The position numbers were made by a program, and so were the translations under genes. Positions 30,158 to 34,237 of a stretch of 34,237 nt of DNA are shown here, one piece after another. The DNA is from an uncultured Acetatifactor sp. (lineage in GTDB: Bacteria > Bacillota > Clostridia > Lachnospirales > Lachnospiraceae), in NCBI GenBank assembly GCA_904501885.1, contig CAJGCP010000021.1, positions 1 through 34,237 of the forward strand, read 5' to 3'. The notes beneath the pieces were generated by a model that was not told the origin of the DNA, did no database searches, and saw nothing but the letters and a program-made list of their open reading frames with translations. Position 1 is the stretch's first letter, and the number at the start of each line of letters is the position of its first letter.

Positions 30158-32653
30158 TTATATCTTACTCTCCGCATCTTCCACGGATTCATACCCGTAG
30201 AGTCTCGCGGTGTTATCCATAATCTCGTATGCCAGATTGCGCCCTTCCTGAAGTAAGCCCACGATGAATCTGCCATACAGCATCAGAGTTTCCTCGGAAT
30301 AGGTGCTCATCTCCCCGCGCAGATAAGTCTCATAGGAAGTGTCGTAGGCAGTATCATCCTCGGTATGGATGGTTCTTGCATGAATGGACATCTTGGGATA
30401 TTGCGCCGCAAAGGCTTCCATCCACTGTACTTGAATTTTGATGATTTCTTCCTGAATCTGAATTCTCTCAGGGCTACGCACAGGCAAAGAATCCTGAAAC
30501 TCTGCAAAACGCTCCGGAGCAGTACTTTCCATCATGCGGGCATACTTCTCCGTAATCAGATTCCATCCCCGCTCTTTTCCCTCCTGCAAGTCCCTGTAGA
30601 AACTCTCCAAAAGTTCTTTGGGCCATGCCTGATACTGGCTCCTTCTCATGATTTGGAAAGTACTCCAGTTATCCTGACAAGAGGCTCTGCCGCCCTCGTT
30701 TTCGACTTTATCAAAGAGTTCCCACTCCAACGCTACAATTTTATCTATCATATTTTCTACCCTATCCAAAATCTGTGGAATATAGCCTTCCAGAAATAAG
30801 TCTTGCCCTTCCACTAAATATTGTCTCTTCATTTCTTCTAAAATCACGGCTGCCACCTGTTCAAAACAAGCCACCACCGCATCTCTCTTGTGTACCTTGA
30901 TGGAATCGTAAGTTACGCCCTGCCATGCCGCTTTTTGCAAAGGCTGTTCCACTACACTTTCTAATATAGGAAGGAGCTTGTCCCCCAGAGGCAATGCCTT
31001 CAACGCTTTTCTTTTCCACTTATAGTAAGGAGCATAGGTACGATTCAACAAAAATGCCAGATTTATGGACGCTTCTACCGCCTTTGCAATGCATAGGGAC
31101 GCCGTCACATAATCCTCACGGGCCATCATTCTGGGATAATTGCTCTGAGCATATTGGGAAAACTCATGCAGTTCCATGGCCAGTTTCTCCCGCCATACCC
31201 GATCCGGATAATATCCTTGCAATATATTTCGAATGCCGGTAAAGACGCCCAAATCATCGCGAAATACTGTGCCGTTTACGGCTGCTGCCAGTTGCATTTC
31301 CTGCACCCGCTCACCATTCACACCGGGCTGTTCAAACACTGCCTTGCGAAGGGTTTCCACAAAGGCATCCTTCGACAGGTCTGCACTTTCAAAATCAATT
31401 TGAGTGCCCAACATTCCATTATAAAAATCATTACAAGTAAACACACCTCTACGGCTTGCAAGAAACCGGTCTGCCAGTCCCCCTTGATACACCTGACGAA
31501 TCAACTCCTCATATGCCTTCTGCAATTCTGCACCGATGGCCTTGGCATCCTCAACTGTCAGCCACATACAAAAACCAATACCATAGTCATGATCCATGGA
31601 GATCGCATCGTCATATCCAAAGCAGTCAGATCCCTCGCCCACCATACCAACGGCAATGCGGTTCTCATACATCGAAAACTTCTCTGCTATCATAGGTCGT
31701 CCGTATTGTTCGTAAAATGCACGACAGCTGTCTATGTTTCTGACAAACTCCCGCAGCTCGGCACTTCCAGCCATATGGTTTTTGCAAGATATCATATCAT
31801 TTTTGTCGAGTTCGGAATCGTTTTTGCAGGATGTCGGTTCACTCACACTCATTTCTGCTTTTTTCTTTGCAAACTCACACTTTTCCTGTACCCGCTTGTA
31901 ATTGTCATTGATGCCGGTGTGCTTTTTTACTTCCAACAAGCCTTTTTCATAATAGAAAGACGCCTGCCCGTAGTTATCTTTGGCCATCAGTAAATCTCCC
32001 ATGGCCACCAGAGCAGCACCGTAGTGGAAATCCCTGCCCCCGTCGTTCTCGTAGATTTGCAGTGCTTCCCGCAAATATCCTTCCGCGTCTTCGTATGCTT
32101 CCCCGGTGCCAAGCACGATAAGGGATGCCGCCAGGTTTGCCATGGAGGTGGCCTTCGGGATCACAGCATCTTCGTACAGCGCTACGATGTCCAGTGCTTT
32201 CCTCAGCATCTCCACAGCATTTTTTTGTTTCCCCATTTCCTGATACAGCAAACTCCAGTTGTTATACAAACTGGCATACCGAAAGTCTCCGGGCTCCAAA
32301 TGTGTCCGATAGTTTTCTTCCACCTGTTCAAAGAAGGCATGCGCCTGCTCATGCAGGTCAAAGGCGCGATAGGCATTTGCAATGTTCAAAAGAGAGGTGG
32401 CATGCTCCACTCTCCCTTCCAATTTCATTTCCTCCAAAAGGGCCAAAAGTTGCTGAAAAAAACCAAGCCCCTTCTCTCTTTGGGTGGTATCTCTACAGAA
32501 TCCTATCATTTCGTTGAGAAGCGTAAACAATACGCCCCTCTCGCCCTGCTCGCGGGCCCGGGTAATCTGCTCTGCCAAATAGTTTTCTATTTCTTCCAGC
32601 GTATTTTTCCCAAACATTGCATCATAAGTTTGTAAAATATCTGTGATATCCAT
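30158..32653 (-). CDS. TPR - DUF4037 nucleotidyltransferase - DUF4125 fusion protein
   Basis: This 831-aa cytosolic protein has three parts. Residues about 1-265 are TPR-like helical repeats (HATSLLNIANAYRAFDLHEQA; YASLYNNWSLLYQEMGKQKNA). Residues about 300-620 are a DUF4037-type nucleotidyltransferase-fold domain, with GSD at 341-343 and DHD at 354-356, the GS-xx-D-x-D-like metal site. Residues about 640-831 match DUF4125 (WSTFQIMRRSQYQAW; ERGWNLITEKYARMM). The target is unknown; transfer of a nucleotide to a protein or small molecule is possible. The ribosome site is GGGAGG. It follows rhaA after a hairpin, so it may be partly co-transcribed with rhaBA. Confidence 0.8.
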   Translation of the reverse strand: MDITDILQTYDAMFGKNTLEEIENYLAEQITRAREQGERGVLFTLLNEMIGFCRDTTQREKGLGFFQQLLALLEEMKLEGRVEHATSLLNIANAYRAFDLHEQAHAFFEQVEENYRTHLEPGDFRYASLYNNWSLLYQEMGKQKNAVEMLRKALDIVALYEDAVIPKATSMANLAASLIVLGTGEAYEDAEGYLREALQIYENDGGRDFHYGAALVAMGDLLMAKDNYGQASFYYEKGLLEVKKHTGINDNYKRVQEKCEFAKKKAEMSVSEPTSCKNDSELDKNDMISCKNHMAGSAELREFVRNIDSCRAFYEQYGRPMIAEKFSMYENRIAVGMVGEGSDCFGYDDAISMDHDYGIGFCMWLTVEDAKAIGAELQKAYEELIRQVYQGGLADRFLASRRGVFTCNDFYNGMLGTQIDFESADLSKDAFVETLRKAVFEQPGVNGERVQEMQLAAAVNGTVFRDDLGVFTGIRNILQGYYPDRVWREKLAMELHEFSQYAQSNYPRMMAREDYVTASLCIAKAVEASINLAFLLNRTYAPYYKWKRKALKALPLGDKLLPILESVVEQPLQKAAWQGVTYDSIKVHKRDAVVACFEQVAAVILEEMKRQYLVEGQDLFLEGYIPQILDRVENMIDKIVALEWELFDKVENEGGRASCQDNWSTFQIMRRSQYQAWPKELLESFYRDLQEGKERGWNLITEKYARMMESTAPERFAEFQDSLPVRSPERIQIQEEIIKIQVQWMEAFAAQYPKMSIHARTIHTEDDTAYDTSYETYLRGEMSTYSEETLMLYGRFIVGLLQEGRNLAYEIMDNTARLYGYESVEDAESKI

Positions 32654-32679
32654 AGATACCTCCCATCATCAAAAACTCG

Positions 32680-32717
32680 AATGCGCCCTCCTTAGAAGGC
32701 GCATTGCTGCTTTTTTT
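32680..32717. terminator. Terminator-like hairpin between rhaA and the TPR gene
   Basis: AATGCGCC and GGCGCATT (32680-32687 and 32698-32705) enclose a 10-nt loop. The minus strand continues CGAGTTTTTG; the plus strand has TTTTTTT at 32711-32717. It is probably a partial terminator at the end of rhaBA. Confidence 0.65.
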
Positions 32718-32757
32718 AAATACGGCTCATTATCCTAATGAAGACTTCATACTCAAT

Positions 32758-34005
32758 CTAACGAAGGCTTAATACTTCCTCTTCGTACTTCTCAATCTCT
32801 GCAAAGAATTCCCAATCAGAAACCACACCCTGACGGGCACAGTATTCATTCCAAACATCCCCCAAGGGCAGGGTCTTTACTGCTTCCTGCTGTACCATCA
32901 GTTCGGTCAGACGGTTTGCATCCTGCAGCTTCTTCAGTGCCTCATTAGGCGTAAGTAGGGCTGCCAAAAGGGCCTTCTGGAAGCTTCTGAATCCCATAGC
33001 GAATGCAGACACACGATTGATGCTTGCATCGAAGTAATCCAACGCAATATATACTCTGTCCAGAGCATTGCAACGCACGATTTCCTTGGCAATCTCTTTG
33101 GTCTCATCATCGAACAGTACCACATGGTCGCTGTCCCAACGGATGGGTCTGGTGACATGCAATGCAATTTCATCAAAGAAGCAAAGCAGTGCCGGAATCT
33201 TGTCGGAAACCACTTCCGTGGGATGGTAATGTCCGTTGTCCATCAAAGGCAGGCAGCCTTCGTGGGTGGCTGCAAAGCTCAGTGCAAACTCACCGCTTCC
33301 TGCGGTATAGGACTCCACGCCAATGCCGAACACTTTAGACTCTACGCAGGGTTTCACCAAATTATTGTCGTGAGGCTCTGCCAAAATCTGTTCGATGGAA
33401 TCTTTGTATCTCATTCTGGGGCCCATGCGGTCTGCCGGAACATCCTTAAATCCGTCGCCAATCCAAATGTTCATCACACAGGGAACGCCGGTTTCTTCTG
33501 CAAAATACTGGGAAATACGAATACATGCCTTGCCGTGATCAATCCAGAATTTTCTGGTTTCCTCATCAGGGCTTGTAAGTGTCAAACCATCCTTTACCTT
33601 ATCATGGGAGAAGAAGGTGGGATTGAAGTCGATACCCATGCCTCTTTCCTTGGCAAACTCCACCCACTTGGCAAAATGCTTGGGTGCAATCTTGTCACGG
33701 TCCACATATTCCCCATCCTCAAAAATAGCGTAGCAGGCATGAAGGTTTAATTTCTTCTTACCGGGCATCAGGCTCATAGCCTTATCCATATCTGCCATCA
33801 ACTGTTCCGGTGTCTTCGCCTTGCCGGGATAATTTCCGGTGGTCTGAATGCCACCCGTCAAAGGCCCGTCATGGTCAAAACCGGTTACATCATCTCCCTG
33901 CCAACAATGCAGAGCCACAGGCACTTCCATACATTTGGCAATGGCTGCCTCCACATCTACGCCTACGCTTGCATAAATCTCTTTTGCGGACTCAAATCTT
34001 GTCAT
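32758..34005 (-). CDS. rhaA: L-rhamnose isomerase
   Basis: RhaA interconverts L-rhamnose and L-rhamnulose, the first step of rhamnose use. The 415-aa length is that of the family (about 419). Hallmarks are ALHCWQGDDVTGFD near the N-terminus, the metal site region GVESYTAGSGEFALSFAATH and MDNGHYHPTEVVSDK, and IALDYFDASINR near the C-terminus. The start has GAGGAG plus AAGGA upstream. It follows rhaB by 24 bases and belongs to the same message, whose promoter is outside the window. Its product feeds the kinase and then the BMC aldolase. Confidence 0.96.
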   Translation of the reverse strand: MTRFESAKEIYASVGVDVEAAIAKCMEVPVALHCWQGDDVTGFDHDGPLTGGIQTTGNYPGKAKTPEQLMADMDKAMSLMPGKKKLNLHACYAIFEDGEYVDRDKIAPKHFAKWVEFAKERGMGIDFNPTFFSHDKVKDGLTLTSPDEETRKFWIDHGKACIRISQYFAEETGVPCVMNIWIGDGFKDVPADRMGPRMRYKDSIEQILAEPHDNNLVKPCVESKVFGIGVESYTAGSGEFALSFAATHEGCLPLMDNGHYHPTEVVSDKIPALLCFFDEIALHVTRPIRWDSDHVVLFDDETKEIAKEIVRCNALDRVYIALDYFDASINRVSAFAMGFRSFQKALLAALLTPNEALKKLQDANRLTELMVQQEAVKTLPLGDVWNEYCARQGVVSDWEFFAEIEKYEEEVLSLR

Positions 34006-34029
34006 ATCCTTTTTTCTCCTCTTATTACA

Positions 34030-34237
34030 TTAGTGATATTCTTTGATTGCAAAGGATCCGAACACACAGGCTCTCGCATCCTTCAAATCTCCCAGTTCCT
34101 TTGCCACCATCATCTGTGCTGCAATATTACCGATAGCGGTGGCCTCTCCCGGTCCTGCGTATACCGGCAATCCCGTGGCTTCGCGGGTCAAACGATTCAA
34201 ATAATCTGCATTGGAACCACCGCCCACGATGTGGATG
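34030..34237 (-). CDS. rhaB: Rhamnulokinase, 3' end only (cut by window edge)
   Basis: About 68 C-terminal residues of an FGGY kinase are present: IHIVGGGSNADYLNRLTREATG, then PVYAGPGEATAIGNIAAQMM, as in rhamnulokinases. It phosphorylates L-rhamnulose at O1 with ATP. The N-terminal part and promoter lie beyond 34237. The truncation comes from the window limit and is not a mutation. Confidence 0.93.
   Translation of the reverse strand, partial: IHIVGGGSNADYLNRLTREATGLPVYAGPGEATAIGNIAAQMMVAKELGDLKDARACVFGSFAIKEYH

Overview
The window looks like the chromosome of a gut-type anaerobic Firmicute, probably a Lachnospiraceae-like Clostridia. The reasons are moderate GC in the metabolic genes, strong AGGAGG-type ribosome binding sites, sigma-A type promoters, a B12-free sugar microcompartment locus, and a KduI/DhuI/DhuD/KdgK/Eda uronate operon of Firmicute type. 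No rRNA and no intact tRNA were seen, so the taxonomy is inference.

Layout. (1) 1-3700 is an AT-rich mobile-element end. It holds two paralogous 74-aa XRE regulators, a DnaJ-zinc-finger-like lipoprotein, a SHOCT membrane protein, two small unknowns and a tyrosine integrase that abuts a broken tRNA-Leu. Two 60-bp double-box inverted repeats lie exactly 900 bp apart. (2) 3712-8422 (minus strand) is an unsaturated-uronate operon: kduI, dhuD, dhuI, eda fused to a VOC domain, and kdgK. (3) 8512-12669 (minus) carries a CNNM/CBS transporter and a YfhO-type membrane protein. (4) 12825-24343 (minus) is a 17-gene bacterial microcompartment (BMC) operon from one near-consensus promoter. It encodes a EutS/PduU shell protein, a EutP/PduV GTPase, a class II aldolase with a Cys-rich linker, a PduO/GlcG-like protein, an aldehyde dehydrogenase, an alcohol dehydrogenase, four BMC-H proteins, PduL, EutN, PduS, PduT, a DeoR regulator, a ParA ATPase and an Ala/Lys/Pro-rich protein. 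(5) 24639-25823 holds a PHP phosphoesterase gene (plus), a terminator, a G-quadruplex motif and a very regular helically phased array. (6) 25870-30155 is a system of an AraC regulator, an SGNH hydrolase and an atypical glycyl radical enzyme. (7) 30158-34237 (minus) carries a TPR-nucleotidyltransferase-DUF4125 protein, rhamnose isomerase and the 3' end of rhamnulokinase.

How it works together. Rhamnulokinase and RhaA would make rhamnulose-1-phosphate. The encapsulated aldolase would split it to DHAP and lactaldehyde inside the BMC. The uronate operon takes unsaturated galacturonate to pyruvate and glyceraldehyde-3-phosphate. Together these are the two halves of rhamnogalacturonan-I, and the SGNH hydrolase could be an accessory deacetylase. 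The BMC operon has five cargo proteins with recognisable encapsulation helices but no propanediol dehydratase and no activase. The only glycyl radical enzyme in the window lacks a targeting peptide and has an unusual GCWEN active-site motif.

The most notable features are three. The first is the 25577-25823 array: ten TACGGT/ACCGTA half-sites, five identical 37-bp spans, with a 52/53-bp period. The second is the ParA plus disordered-partner pair at the end of the BMC operon. The third is the AraC-SGNH-GRE unit.
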